Shown here: positions 38,583-48,438 of the stretch, in pieces
Numbering within the stretch: position 1 is the stretch's first letter
Layout: every line of letters begins with the position of its first letter
Source of the DNA: Planctomycetota bacterium
GTDB lineage: Bacteria; Planctomycetota; GCA-2746535
Length of the DNA stretch: 64,000 nucleotides
Direction of reading: 5' to 3'
NCBI GenBank assembly: GCA_002746535.1
Contig: NVWA01000018.1
Span: 34,960 to 98,959, forward strand
Notes under the pieces: generated by a model
Told to the model about the DNA's origin: nothing
Seen by the model: only the letters and a program-made list of their open reading frames with translations
Databases searched by the model: none
Translations under genes and position numbers: made by a program

Positions 38583-39679
38583 AAAAAAAACTTACAATCA
38601 AAGAAATTTTAAACGATTGTAAAATAATAGCTCCATTAGATTTACAAGAAAATTGGGACAATTCTGGAGAACAAATAACATTTCCAGAAACAAAAGTTTC
38701 CAGCGTATTAATTGCTATGGATGTTACAAGTGCAGTATTAAAAGAAGCGATTCAGAAAAAATGCCAATTAATCATTCTACATCACCCACCCCTATTTAGA
38801 CCATTAAAAAATATCAACAGTTCACATCCGCAACAAAAATTATTAATTGAAGCCATTCAAAAAAAAATATCTCTTTACGCCATGCATACAAATTATGACT
38901 CAACAATAAATGGAATGAATGACTTCTTTTTAAAAAAATTAGGAATCAAAAAAATAGAACCGTTAATGATGGCACCAGGAAATTATTTAAAGCTGATAAC
39001 TTTCGTACCTCAATCTCATATTGAAACGGTAAGAGATGCTTTATGTAAAGCTGGCGCTGGTCATATTGGAAAATATTCTGATTGCTCGTTTATAAGTTCA
39101 GGTATTGGTTCATTCAAACCGCTAGCTGGAACAAATCCCTTTATTGGAAATACCAATAAGATTACCTATTTAGAAGAAGATAAACTAGAAGTCGTCATAA
39201 ATAAAAATCAATTATCCAAAATATTAACCTCGCTAAATCAACATCATCCATATGAAGAAATTGCTTACGATTTGGTCCCTCTTTCTAATTTAAAAGCTGG
39301 CTTAGGAAGAATTGGCTATTTACCAAGAAAATTAAAGCCTAAGGAATTAGTCAACCAAATTGAAAAAGTCTTTAATGTTAAAGATATTCGCTTCTCCAAA
39401 AGAAAGTCATCTGTGCAGAAAATTGGAGTGATTACTGGAGGAGCAGGATCCTATTATCCAGAAGCATTAAAAATGGGATGTGATGCGTATATTAGCGGAG
39501 ACATCAAACACAATGAATGGCATGAAGCCAATGAAGCAAATCTTCTTTTGATTGATGCCACTCATTTTGCAAGTGAAAACATATTTGCCAACAGTGTCAT
39601 TGAAAACTTAAAACCAAGAATACCCCACATAAAACTAATAAAATCTTTGGCAGATACTTGCCCATATATAGCAAATTAG
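38579..39679 (+). CDS. Nif3-like dinuclear metal centre protein (YbgI/YqfO family)
   Basis: This is a hexameric, two-metal protein of the Nif3/DUF34 family, described in databases as GTP cyclohydrolase I type 2, though its reaction is not certain. Metal ligands are visible: LHHPPLF (H68, H69), AMHTNYD (H95 region), and HNEWHEANE near the end with ISGDIKH. The middle insertion of about 110 residues (about 135-245) fits the PII/CutA-like domain of the YqfO-type longer forms, and 366 residues is the right length. The ATG overlaps the previous stop by 4 bases (ATGA), so translation is coupled. Confidence 0.88.
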   Translation: MKKKLTIKEILNDCKIIAPLDLQENWDNSGEQITFPETKVSSVLIAMDVTSAVLKEAIQKKCQLIILHHPPLFRPLKNINSSHPQQKLLIEAIQKKISLYAMHTNYDSTINGMNDFFLKKLGIKKIEPLMMAPGNYLKLITFVPQSHIETVRDALCKAGAGHIGKYSDCSFISSGIGSFKPLAGTNPFIGNTNKITYLEEDKLEVVINKNQLSKILTSLNQHHPYEEIAYDLVPLSNLKAGLGRIGYLPRKLKPKELVNQIEKVFNVKDIRFSKRKSSVQKIGVITGGAGSYYPEALKMGCDAYISGDIKHNEWHEANEANLLLIDATHFASENIFANSVIENLKPRIPHIKLIKSLADTCPYIAN

Positions 39680-39821
39680 TTTCAAATAGAAATTATTTGG
39701 TTAAATTCAGTGATGAAATTTCACGTGGATTTTGACCATTATATTGCTAAACTTTCGTCAAAATTAGTGTACAAATCTGTTCACTATTAAGCCAGTTTTG
39801 GGTAATCATCAGGAGTTTCAA

Positions 39822-42800
39822 ATGAAGTTTTTTCTAAAATTAAGCATCCTTATTCTTCTTTCATTCTCAGTAACCTTTCAACCAACATTTTCAGAAGATA
39901 CCGTTGATGAAAGTAACTTAACTCGAAAAGAAAAACGAGCATTGAAAAGAAAGCTGAGAAAAGAAAAGCAAGAACGAGAAAAAAGGGAAAAGGCAGCTAG
40001 AGAAAAAGAATTATCAAAAGAAACACCGCAGCAAAAAAAAGAAAGACTAGCCTTAGAAAAAGAAGAGGGAGATCGCAAAAGAGAACATGACAACAATGAA
40101 AAGATTCGTGAACAAGCTAGAAAGAAACAAGAACTAGAACGAATTAAACAAGAAGCTGCGATACTCAAAAATAAAGAAAAGGCTGATAAAAAAGCTGAAG
40201 AAAAAAGAAAAAAAGATGACCTTGAATCTAGAAGATTAACAGAAAAGATTAGGGCATCGGCAAAAAATGAAAAGAAAAGGTTAGCACTTGAAAAGAAACT
40301 TAAAGCAAGACAAGAAAAATTAAAGAAAGAAGAGAATGAGCGAATGCTTGTTGAAAAAGCTGCCAAAGAAAAGGCCGATAGAGAAAAACAAGCCGTAGCT
40401 AGAAAAATTAGAAAAGAAGAAAGAGCAGAACTTGATAAATTTTTTACAAATCAAAGAGCAAGAGATTTAAAAAGAAGACAATTCAATGACAATTACCTTC
40501 AGAAATTAAATAAAATTATTGATTCTTCTCGGGATGAAACACTTAACCTAGATAAAAAAATTCAAATCGCCCAACAAAAAGCCAGAAACCCTGATACCGA
40601 AAAAAGTGCTAATAAGGCCATTGTAAAACTAACCAAACAAATTGAAGATGTTCAAGAAGCAAAAGATAGAAAGCTAACAAGATTAAAAGATAGTGAAGCT
40701 AGAAGTATTGAAAAACTAGAGAAAAAATTAGAAAAAGAAGAAAACACCGATCTAAGAAGATTGGCCTCAAAAGGTATTAGAGATCCGCGCATTCAACGCA
40801 TAGTCCACCGAAAAAGTCAACACGCAACTGGTATGATTAAACTTACCAAAATCCCATTTGTTGAATTAAACTCTAATCCTACATTTGTTGAAATTGTGGG
40901 TCTGATAACACTTAAAAAACATCAAAAGAAATCCATCACCATTACTAGTGAAAAAAGAGAGAAAATTGATTTCTTTGACACAGTCTCAATGGGAGAAGAT
41001 GGCTACAGTGTCATTCATGTTTCGGAAGGTATTACCATCGCATCTGACCTAGATACCGAGATCGTATTCTACCCTTCCTTTCAAATAAAAGATTTTCATG
41101 TTGCTCATATTAGAGTATTAACTGGCCGAGTAAACGTGATGGTTAAAAACCCAAACAAGAAATTAAAAGTTTTACTCGAAACTTCCTCAGGCCGTTTTTT
41201 AACTAATAAAGACGACTCAAACGTTATCCTAGATTACTACAACAAAAATGAAACTCGCTACACAGTCATAAAGGGTAAAGCATTAATTGTTGATAATTCC
41301 AACGATACTATAAAAGAATTAAAAGAAGGTAGCGAAGCAAGAGTTTCAAAATCTTCAATAGAAATCAAAGAAGCTAAACAAATCAGCAAGGATCACACAG
41401 AAAGAATATTCAGAAACCATGATAAAACCAAAGTTACATCTGACACAAAGGGTGTCGAGGTTTTAAACCTTGAAGAGCGCCCTTTATTACAGTTAGTTTC
41501 CTACCAATATCCAGCAAGTAGCACCACTATGGCAAACTTAAAAAAGAATGAGAAATTAGAAGAAAAAATTAAGGTGGCATCAAATAGTTCACGAGGAGAT
41601 TACATTCGCCTAAGAAGAAAGCTCAAAAAGAAAACGACTAGACAAACTAAAGTTGCCAAGCGAAAAGAGAATCGTGAACAAAAGAGTGCTCTGCGTAAAA
41701 TTGCACAGGAAGAAAAAAAGAAAAAAGATGCAGAAAAGAAAAAGGAAAAAGAAGAAGCAAGATTAATCGCCAAGCAAAAGAAGGAAGAAGAAGACGAGCT
41801 TAAAAGAGATAAGAAACGACAAGAGAAAACCGAAAAAATCACCATTAAATCGAAACAAAAGAAAGCTAACACCGTAAAAGCTGAAGAGGAGAAAGCCAAA
41901 AAGAAAGCTGAAGAACAAACAGCCAAAGATTTGGAAGCTAAAAAGCTCAAAGAACAAGAAATTGAAAAAGAGAAAATGCTCGCCAATGAAAAGAAGGCGG
42001 TCAAAGAGAAGGAATCAAATCAAAAGACGCCGACCAGCAAAAAAATGGATGTAAGCAAATTATCAAATGAGTCAGCAGCTTTAATTCAAGCTATTGAAGC
42101 TCAATCAGATGCAAAAATTAAAGAGATTGACGAAAAGAATAAAAAGAAAATTGCTAAAGTTGAGAATAAGAATATAGAGAAAACCAATTCTACAAATAAA
42201 AAAATAATAGCTCTAGAAGAGAAGATTAAAAATAATTCGGGCAATAAAGAAAAAAATCAAAAGAAAATCAACTCGCTTAAAAATGACTTAAAAAAAGACA
42301 CAACAAAACAACAATTAGCATTAGCAAAACTAATTAAAAAGATTGACGCAAGCAGAACCAAGGATGTTAAAAAAGTTAAAGAAAATGAAACGAAAGAGAT
42401 CGATAAAATATTAAAATCAGCTGAGAAAGAAGATGTTAAAAGAAAAGAATTAGAAAAGAAAAAAATGTTGGCTAAGGAAAAAGCTGATAAGGAAGAGGCT
42501 GATAAAGCCATCAAGGAAAATGAGAAAAAAAGAAAACTAGAAGAAGAAAAAAAGATTCAAGTAGCCAAAGAAAAGGAAGAAAAAGAGAAACAAGAGAAAA
42601 AGAAAAAAGAAGATATTGCCACAAAAGAAGAAAAAGCTACTGCTGAGAATAAACCGAAAAATAAAGCTACTACTTCAGGCGGAGATGGCACTGATACAAG
42701 TAAACTTTCAACTGAAACAGCTGCCCTTGTTCAAGCAATTGAATCAGGTACAAAAGTAAAAATTGATGAACTAGACTCCAATAACCTTAATAAGCTAGCT

Positions 42801-43916
42801 AGTGAAAAAGCAGATAATGATAAAGACATAAATAAGATAAAAGAAAAAATTGCTTCATTGGAAGAAAATATTAAATCTGGCAAAGGTAAAAAAGAGAAGA
42901 ACCAAAAGAAAATTAATAAACTGCAAAATGATTTAACAAAAGAAACAGAAAAGCAAAATGCCACTTTAGTTAAAATGGCAAAGAAATTAGAAGCAAGTCG
43001 CATCAAAGAAATTAAAAAAATAAAAGATAAAGAAACTAAAGAAATAAATAAAATATTAAAATCAGCACAGAAGGAAGATGCTAAAAGAAAAGAAATAGCA
43101 GATAAGAAACGAATAAAAGAAGAAAAGTCGAATAAAGAAAAAGCTGATAAGCTAGCAAAAGAAGAATCAAAGAAAAAGAAAGCTGACGAAAAAATTACTA
43201 AAGAAAACGAAGAGAAAGCTGCTAAAGAAAAAGACAAACTAAGGAAAATAGAAGAAAAGAAAAAGAAAGCTGACGAAAAAATTCAAAAAGAAAATGAAGA
43301 AAAAGCTGCTAAAGAAAAAGATAAACAAAAGAAAATAGAAGAAAAGAAAAAGAAAGCTGACGAAAAAATTCAAAAAGAAAATGAAGAAAAGGTAGCTAAA
43401 GAAAAAGAAATAGAAGAAAAATCAACCAAAGAAAAAATGGTTGCAAAAGAAAAAGAAACAATAAAAGATCAAGACAAGAAAGAAGTTGATACTGAGAAAA
43501 AAGAATCAAACATTTATGCTAATTTGTCCAGTGAGATAAAATCTTATTTTAAAGCACTAGACACAAAAGCTAGACTACAGCTAGAAGACATCAATACCAA
43601 ATATGATGCTAAAATCAAAAAAGCTAAAATGAAAGAAGATAAATCACTCGCCAAAACATTGAAAAAGCTTGATTCACTTAAAGCAGACATATCAAATGGC
43701 AAAGGAAACAAAGTGAAAAATGAAAAGAAATTAGCGCGATTACAAAAAGAATTTGATGATGAAAAAATAAAATCAAAAGAAAAAATGGATAAGATCACAT
43801 CTAAAAATAACAAACCAAGAAATGCTGAAATCAAAAAAATAAAAGATGCTACCCAAGCAGAAAAAAATGAATTTCTTGAGCAAGAAATTGAACTTAAAAA
43901 ACTGAAAGAGGAATAG
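39822..43916 (+). CDS. Exported Lys/Glu-rich repeat protein with FecR-like domain
   Basis: From the ATG at 39822 (AGGAG at 39811-39815, 6-base spacing) the protein has 1364 residues. A TTG at 39798 is open but lacks a ribosome site. A signal peptide (ending near PTFSEDT) is followed by about 300 residues of almost pure Lys/Glu/Arg helix, then a beta-rich domain at about 340-515 that fits the FecR type (GLITLKKHQKKSI...GRVNVMVKNPNKK...VIKGKALIVDN). After that come charged linkers and three related units of about 125 residues starting at about 746, 961 and 1234 (LSNESAALIQ, LSTETAALVQ, LSSEIKSYFK). A related segment may precede the FecR domain. A tandem 87-base repeat lies in the linker at 43161-43411. 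Probably a long, stiff periplasmic or surface stalk; function unknown. Confidence 0.78.
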   Translation: MKFFLKLSILILLSFSVTFQPTFSEDTVDESNLTRKEKRALKRKLRKEKQEREKREKAAREKELSKETPQQKKERLALEKEEGDRKREHDNNEKIREQARKKQELERIKQEAAILKNKEKADKKAEEKRKKDDLESRRLTEKIRASAKNEKKRLALEKKLKARQEKLKKEENERMLVEKAAKEKADREKQAVARKIRKEERAELDKFFTNQRARDLKRRQFNDNYLQKLNKIIDSSRDETLNLDKKIQIAQQKARNPDTEKSANKAIVKLTKQIEDVQEAKDRKLTRLKDSEARSIEKLEKKLEKEENTDLRRLASKGIRDPRIQRIVHRKSQHATGMIKLTKIPFVELNSNPTFVEIVGLITLKKHQKKSITITSEKREKIDFFDTVSMGEDGYSVIHVSEGITIASDLDTEIVFYPSFQIKDFHVAHIRVLTGRVNVMVKNPNKKLKVLLETSSGRFLTNKDDSNVILDYYNKNETRYTVIKGKALIVDNSNDTIKELKEGSEARVSKSSIEIKEAKQISKDHTERIFRNHDKTKVTSDTKGVEVLNLEERPLLQLVSYQYPASSTTMANLKKNEKLEEKIKVASNSSRGDYIRLRRKLKKKTTRQTKVAKRKENREQKSALRKIAQEEKKKKDAEKKKEKEEARLIAKQKKEEEDELKRDKKRQEKTEKITIKSKQKKANTVKAEEEKAKKKAEEQTAKDLEAKKLKEQEIEKEKMLANEKKAVKEKESNQKTPTSKKMDVSKLSNESAALIQAIEAQSDAKIKEIDEKNKKKIAKVENKNIEKTNSTNKKIIALEEKIKNNSGNKEKNQKKINSLKNDLKKDTTKQQLALAKLIKKIDASRTKDVKKVKENETKEIDKILKSAEKEDVKRKELEKKKMLAKEKADKEEADKAIKENEKKRKLEEEKKIQVAKEKEEKEKQEKKKKEDIATKEEKATAENKPKNKATTSGGDGTDTSKLSTETAALVQAIESGTKVKIDELDSNNLNKLASEKADNDKDINKIKEKIASLEENIKSGKGKKEKNQKKINKLQNDLTKETEKQNATLVKMAKKLEASRIKEIKKIKDKETKEINKILKSAQKEDAKRKEIADKKRIKEEKSNKEKADKLAKEESKKKKADEKITKENEEKAAKEKDKLRKIEEKKKKADEKIQKENEEKAAKEKDKQKKIEEKKKKADEKIQKENEEKVAKEKEIEEKSTKEKMVAKEKETIKDQDKKEVDTEKKESNIYANLSSEIKSYFKALDTKARLQLEDINTKYDAKIKKAKMKEDKSLAKTLKKLDSLKADISNGKGNKVKNEKKLARLQKEFDDEKIKSKEKMDKITSKNNKPRNAEIKKIKDATQAEKNEFLEQEIELKKLKEE
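43161..43411 (+). repeat. Tandem 87-base repeat (three copies) inside the KE-rich gene
   Basis: The block encoding KKKKADEKIxKENEEKxAKEKD recurs with a period of 87 bases (29 residues): the shared GCT codon falls at 43182, 43269 and 43356. Copies two and three are nearly identical at DNA level, which points to recent duplication. The period is a multiple of 3, so length changes keep frame. Confidence 0.88.
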
Positions 43917-44003
43917 AAATCCTGTAAGATAATGCTTCGTGCGCTTATACTAATTAAACAACATGAAGTATCGTTCAAATCCATTATTTAACAGGTGAAA
44001 AAA

Positions 44004-45275
44004 ATGGCCTCTTCTAAAGAACTTTTCGACATTAGCAAAAAACTAATTCCCGGCGGTGTCAACTCCCCTGTCAGATCCTTTTCGTCTGTTGGCGGAGAAC
44101 CTATTTACATCGAGTCAGGTAAAGGCCCAATAATTACCGATGTGGAAGATAAAGAATATATTGATTTTTGCGCATCGTGGGGTCCTTTAATTTTAGGACA
44201 TGCACATCCAGAAGTAGTAAATGCCATAAAAGAATCGTCAGAAAAAGGTATTACATTCGGGACAAATTGCCCAAATGAACCGATAATGGCGGAGCTAATA
44301 GTAAATGCTATACCTTCCATCGAAAAAGTTAGACTAACAACTTCAGGAACAGAAGCAACTATGACAGCTCTTAGACTAGCAAGGGGCTACACAAAAAGAA
44401 ATAAAATGGTTAAATTTGAAGGATGTTATCATGGTCATGCTGATGCATTTTTAGTAAATGCTGGTAGTGGATTATTAACCAATTCAATTTCATCATCTGA
44501 AGGGATACCTGAAAATGCTATCAACGATACCATTGTTGTGCCTTTTAATGACATAGAGTCTTTAAAGGAGGTATTTAATCAATACAAAGAAGAAATCGCA
44601 TGTGTTATTGTTGAACCTATTGCTGGAAATATGGGCATCATAAAGCCAAATGACGGCTATTTAGAATCTATTAGAGAGATTACCAAAGATAATAAGTCAT
44701 TGTTGATTTTCGATGAGGTTATTACAGGCTTTAGATTGTGCTATGGTGGCTATCAAAATTTATGTAAAATAACTCCAGATTTGACTACTTTAGGAAAAAT
44801 TATTGGCGGTGGATTGCCAATAGGTGCAATAGGTGGACGAAAAGATATTATGGATTTTTTATCACCAATTGGAAATGTATACCAGGCCGGAACCTTATCA
44901 GGAAACCCTGTCGCCTTAGCCGCTGGAATTCAGACGTTGGAAATTTTAAAAGATTCCTCAATTTATGACAAATTAAATATTGCGATTAATGTTTTTATCG
45001 ACTCTATAAAAGACGACATCCTAAAAGCAGGCTACAACTATCAAGCAATAGGATCAATGTTTTGCATTTATTTTCAGGAAAATGTTCCCAAGAACTTAAC
45101 TGATATGCAAAATTGTAATATCGACCGATTCAATAAATATTTTCATTATCTTCTAGAAAATGGAATTTATTGTTCGCCATCTCAGTACGAAACAAACTTT
45201 ATCTCAATCGCGCATTCAAATACGACACTTGAAAAAGCATCCTCCATTATAAGAAAATGTTTAAGCCAAATATGA
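44004..45275 (+). CDS. hemL: Glutamate-1-semialdehyde 2,1-aminomutase (HemL)
   Basis: This enzyme converts glutamate-1-semialdehyde to 5-aminolevulinate in the C5 heme pathway; it is a PLP fold-type I enzyme. Motifs: LIPGGVNSPVRSF near the start, FCASWGPLILGHAHP, TTSGTEATMTALRLARG, YHGHAD, and the PLP Lys265 in TLGKIIGGGLP. Length from the ATG at 44004 is 423. A GTG at 43995 is also in frame, but its own bases are part of the AGGTGA ribosome site for the ATG. The stop codon overlaps the ATG of the next gene (ATGA). hemL and the transporter thus form a translationally coupled pair. Confidence 0.96.
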   Translation: MASSKELFDISKKLIPGGVNSPVRSFSSVGGEPIYIESGKGPIITDVEDKEYIDFCASWGPLILGHAHPEVVNAIKESSEKGITFGTNCPNEPIMAELIVNAIPSIEKVRLTTSGTEATMTALRLARGYTKRNKMVKFEGCYHGHADAFLVNAGSGLLTNSISSSEGIPENAINDTIVVPFNDIESLKEVFNQYKEEIACVIVEPIAGNMGIIKPNDGYLESIREITKDNKSLLIFDEVITGFRLCYGGYQNLCKITPDLTTLGKIIGGGLPIGAIGGRKDIMDFLSPIGNVYQAGTLSGNPVALAAGIQTLEILKDSSIYDKLNIAINVFIDSIKDDILKAGYNYQAIGSMFCIYFQENVPKNLTDMQNCNIDRFNKYFHYLLENGIYCSPSQYETNFISIAHSNTTLEKASSIIRKCLSQI

Positions 45276-47260
45276 GCAAAAATCCAGAAGACCAACCAAA
45301 ATCCATAATAGAAAAAAACGTCAAAAGGCTATATTCCATATTCTTAAACACCTCTGAATTTATTGGGAAAAACAATGAAGTTGATTTAGCTTCTCATGAA
45401 GAAGCACTTTTAACGCTTATTGCAGCAATAATTAAAGCAGACGGAAAAGCAGATCCAGAAGAAATTAAATTAGCTTCTACATTTTTTCGAAATAATGCTC
45501 CCGTCGAAAGAGCAAATAAATTACTTTCGCAACTAGACCATATTCTCAAAGAAGAATCTTCAATTTCTTTAGAAAAAGCTGGTGAAATACTTTTAGAAAA
45601 ATTTGAGGAAAAAAAACAAAAAATCAATTTATTAAAAGCGCTGATTCAATACTCCATTGATAATTCCCCTACCAAAGAAAAAGAAGAAGTATTATTATCA
45701 ATAGGAAAAGCACTTGATGTCCCTCAGGGCGATACAGAAAAAATTATTCAAGAGATAAAAAACTATCAACATCAATCTCAAAAATATGGACGAATTGGAG
45801 CCATAATATCTGTGCTAGTTGTATTTATAGGCTTTATTCTGTTAGCAGGATTTCTCAGGCCCATCTTTTTGGGATTAGCATTTGCATATTTAATGGACCC
45901 AATATTGAGTTTTTTTGAAAAGAAAACAAGATTTTCAAGAAGCAGTATCTGTATTGCATCTATTGTTTTTTTTATTGGAATAACAATTCTTATCAGTTTA
46001 AAGATTGCCTCAAGTATCAACGTTCAAGAAATCAAAACATTTACAAAAAAGGCTCCTACTCAATTAGTTGAAGGCGTAAGTAAATTTAGAAAATTCCTTG
46101 AAAGCAAAAATATTCCAAAACAAATTCTTGATCCATTGGACCAAATCATTTATGGCCCAATCAACTACACTCCTCAAACATTATTTACAAGTGATAAGGA
46201 ATTATTAAATTCAGATAATACTATTGATGAAATCCTTAAAAATTCAATTCAGAACGCTGATTCCATTTTACAACTCTTCCCTCTTCAAGAAGCATTGCTC
46301 AACAAAAGAGGAAAAAATAAAGTTAATTCATTTTGTGACTTTTTAAATTCCGTAATTGAAACATCAGATCACAGAATAAAATTAATTAGTAATTTCAAAA
46401 ATGTACTTTGGTTAGATCATAGGATTTCTGAGAATATCTTTGAATATGACAGCTTAGAAGAAATCAAAAAGAAAATTATCGTTAGAAGAATTCTATCGGA
46501 AGCTTATTCATTGACACCTTTTCTTTCAACTCAGGAAAATGTTACTATTCATGGAAAGGATTTTATCTTAAAAGGATTTCTAAATTACAGTCCATTTACA
46601 AAAGGTGTTTTAAGTCAATTTTCTTATTTCATAGGGCTTTTGATGGATATTATCCTTGCCATAGGCTTCTATTTCTTTTTCGCAAAACAATTTTACAAAA
46701 TTGGGAATGGTATTTTAGAAGCAATCCCAACAGCATACCGCTATAATACAGATCAAATTTTTAGAAAAATAAATTGGATTTTTGAAGGTTATATGAGAGG
46801 CCAATTCTCTATGATTTTCATTGAAACCATCACATATTCCATCATATTTTATTTCATGGGTATACCATATGCATTTCTCTTAGGATTAATCTCAGGTGTT
46901 GCTATTTTAATTCCATATGTGGGATTACTCTTTGCCTTTATTGCAACGTTCTCAGTTGCTGTTGCTGGTGGAATGCCTATCACCACTGCCCTCCTAATTT
47001 TATTAATCGTTTTTGGAATTATAAATCTAATCGAAAATTTCTACCTTTCCCCAAAATTAGTTGGTGACAGAGTTGGATTGAGTGACCTTGAAACATTAAT
47101 AGCAATTGTAGCTGGGGGTTCTTTAGGTGGTTTTATTGGAATCATTTCTGCCATTCCTGCAGCAGCAATCTTAAAAATATTTGTCACAATGCTTTACGCC
47201 AGATATAAAGATAGTGCTCTATATAAACAAACATTTCCCTCTGAAGAGAGCGAAATTTAA
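45272..47260 (+). CDS. TerB-like domain fused to AI-2E/UPF0118-type transporter
   Basis: This 662-residue protein begins with a TerB-like helical domain (about 25-160; ALLTLIAAIIKADGKADPEEI is the typical start, DG-KAD being a metal-binding-type loop). It continues with the membrane part of the AI-2E/PerM family: a helix pair at about 180-220, a long variable soluble segment (about 255-445), and a conserved C-terminal helical bundle (GVAILIPYVGLLFAFIA; SPKLVGDRVGLSDLETLIAI). Substrates in this family vary (signals, lipids, Na+/H+). The ATG at 45272 overlaps the hemL stop; the ATG at 45257 is less likely. The TerB fusion could sense ions or membrane stress; that part is speculation. Confidence 0.82.
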   Translation: MSKNPEDQPKSIIEKNVKRLYSIFLNTSEFIGKNNEVDLASHEEALLTLIAAIIKADGKADPEEIKLASTFFRNNAPVERANKLLSQLDHILKEESSISLEKAGEILLEKFEEKKQKINLLKALIQYSIDNSPTKEKEEVLLSIGKALDVPQGDTEKIIQEIKNYQHQSQKYGRIGAIISVLVVFIGFILLAGFLRPIFLGLAFAYLMDPILSFFEKKTRFSRSSICIASIVFFIGITILISLKIASSINVQEIKTFTKKAPTQLVEGVSKFRKFLESKNIPKQILDPLDQIIYGPINYTPQTLFTSDKELLNSDNTIDEILKNSIQNADSILQLFPLQEALLNKRGKNKVNSFCDFLNSVIETSDHRIKLISNFKNVLWLDHRISENIFEYDSLEEIKKKIIVRRILSEAYSLTPFLSTQENVTIHGKDFILKGFLNYSPFTKGVLSQFSYFIGLLMDIILAIGFYFFFAKQFYKIGNGILEAIPTAYRYNTDQIFRKINWIFEGYMRGQFSMIFIETITYSIIFYFMGIPYAFLLGLISGVAILIPYVGLLFAFIATFSVAVAGGMPITTALLILLIVFGIINLIENFYLSPKLVGDRVGLSDLETLIAIVAGGSLGGFIGIISAIPAAAILKIFVTMLYARYKDSALYKQTFPSEESEI

Positions 47261-47395
47261 TTAATCCGTCAATAATTAATTGTTTATTTTTTATTCCAAT
47301 TCAAGAGAGAACTTTTATAATGAGATTTAAAAGATGGATTCATTTGAATAAAATATTCATCCTTTGATTTAATTCCTATCTTACGGATTTTACGC

Positions 47396-48412
47396 ATGAC
47401 TTTTGTACTATTTATTTTAAGAGTTATCTTTGTAGCTCTATGTGTTTTCATTGGATATGAACTTAAAGAAGTCTTTCAGGATTCTCCAACAATGAGCAGT
47501 CCGATTGTTGGACCTACAATTGGATTTGCCATCAGCATCCTTATCATCATCGTTGAAACACAATTAAAGCCTATATTTAAAAAAACGACCTTTGCAATTA
47601 TTATAGGCTTAATCATTGGCCTAAGTGCAAGTTATTTATTAAATGAAATAATCTTAGCGCTAATCAATGAAAAGAATATGAGTCAAGATAATATAAAGAC
47701 TCTTAGATTAATAATAACATTTACCCTAACCTATTTATCAATTTCTACCGTTATACAAACTAAAGACAAATTCAAATTTGCGATCCCTTATGTTGAATTC
47801 AGAGGTACGCAATTAGGTAAAAACATAACCATTATAGATAAATCTACGTTATTAGATAACCGTTTATTACCATTGATAAAGTCAGGTATCATGGAAAGTA
47901 AGATTGGTCTTTTAAAAATCATTTTACATGAACTTGAAGAAGAGTGTAACAATGAAGACCCTGCAATTCGAGCAATCGCAAATCTAGGAATTAAACAGTA
48001 TCATCAAATAAAAGAACTTGAAATTGTTTATGTTGAAGAACTTGAAGAAGATTTTCAAACGGAAGATTTAGCAAGCCAAATCATGAGAGTAGCAGAAATG
48101 CTACAAGGCAGAATTCTGACAAATGATTCTGTCATACTTGAAGAGTCTCACATACGAAATATTAAAACCATTAATTTAAATGCTCTCGCAAAATCATTAA
48201 ATCCACCTTTAATTCCAGGCCAAAAAATCAACATAGAAGTTATTAAAAAAGGGGATACCAAAAATCAAGGACTAGGGTATTTGGATGATGCAACGCTAGT
48301 TATTATTGAAGATGCTGCTGACCTAGTAGGGCAAACTATAAAGATTGAAATTAAATCATTTTTGCAAAGAAGCAGTGGAAATATGTATTTCGCCTTCCCT
48401 ATCAGTAGCTAA
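47396..48412 (+). CDS. Membrane-anchored PIN-TRAM protein (YacL type)
   Basis: The N-terminus has four membrane helices (about 4-110), followed by a PIN-like nuclease domain (about 140-265) and a TRAM RNA-binding domain (about 270-335, GYLDDATLVIIEDA). This order is that of the YacL-type integral PIN/TRAM proteins. Acidic residues at the expected places include D in IIDKSTLLDNRL and TND in RILTNDSVI; the canonical first motif is DTSVIIDGRI, so it is partly altered here. Activity as an RNase on membrane-associated RNA is plausible but unproven. Length is 338. The next gene begins 26 bases downstream. Confidence 0.8.
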   Translation: MTFVLFILRVIFVALCVFIGYELKEVFQDSPTMSSPIVGPTIGFAISILIIIVETQLKPIFKKTTFAIIIGLIIGLSASYLLNEIILALINEKNMSQDNIKTLRLIITFTLTYLSISTVIQTKDKFKFAIPYVEFRGTQLGKNITIIDKSTLLDNRLLPLIKSGIMESKIGLLKIILHELEEECNNEDPAIRAIANLGIKQYHQIKELEIVYVEELEEDFQTEDLASQIMRVAEMLQGRILTNDSVILEESHIRNIKTINLNALAKSLNPPLIPGQKINIEVIKKGDTKNQGLGYLDDATLVIIEDAADLVGQTIKIEIKSFLQRSSGNMYFAFPISS

Positions 48413-48438
48413 CTGAATTAAAATTAATTAGGAAACAA

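Noticed and set aside
39878..43984. Several long minus-strand ORFs rich in Ser, Phe and Leu
   Set aside because: They are the antisense of the Lys/Glu-rich gene: AAR/GAR codons read backwards give TTY/CTY, so long open frames arise by composition. No ribosome sites or domain sense.
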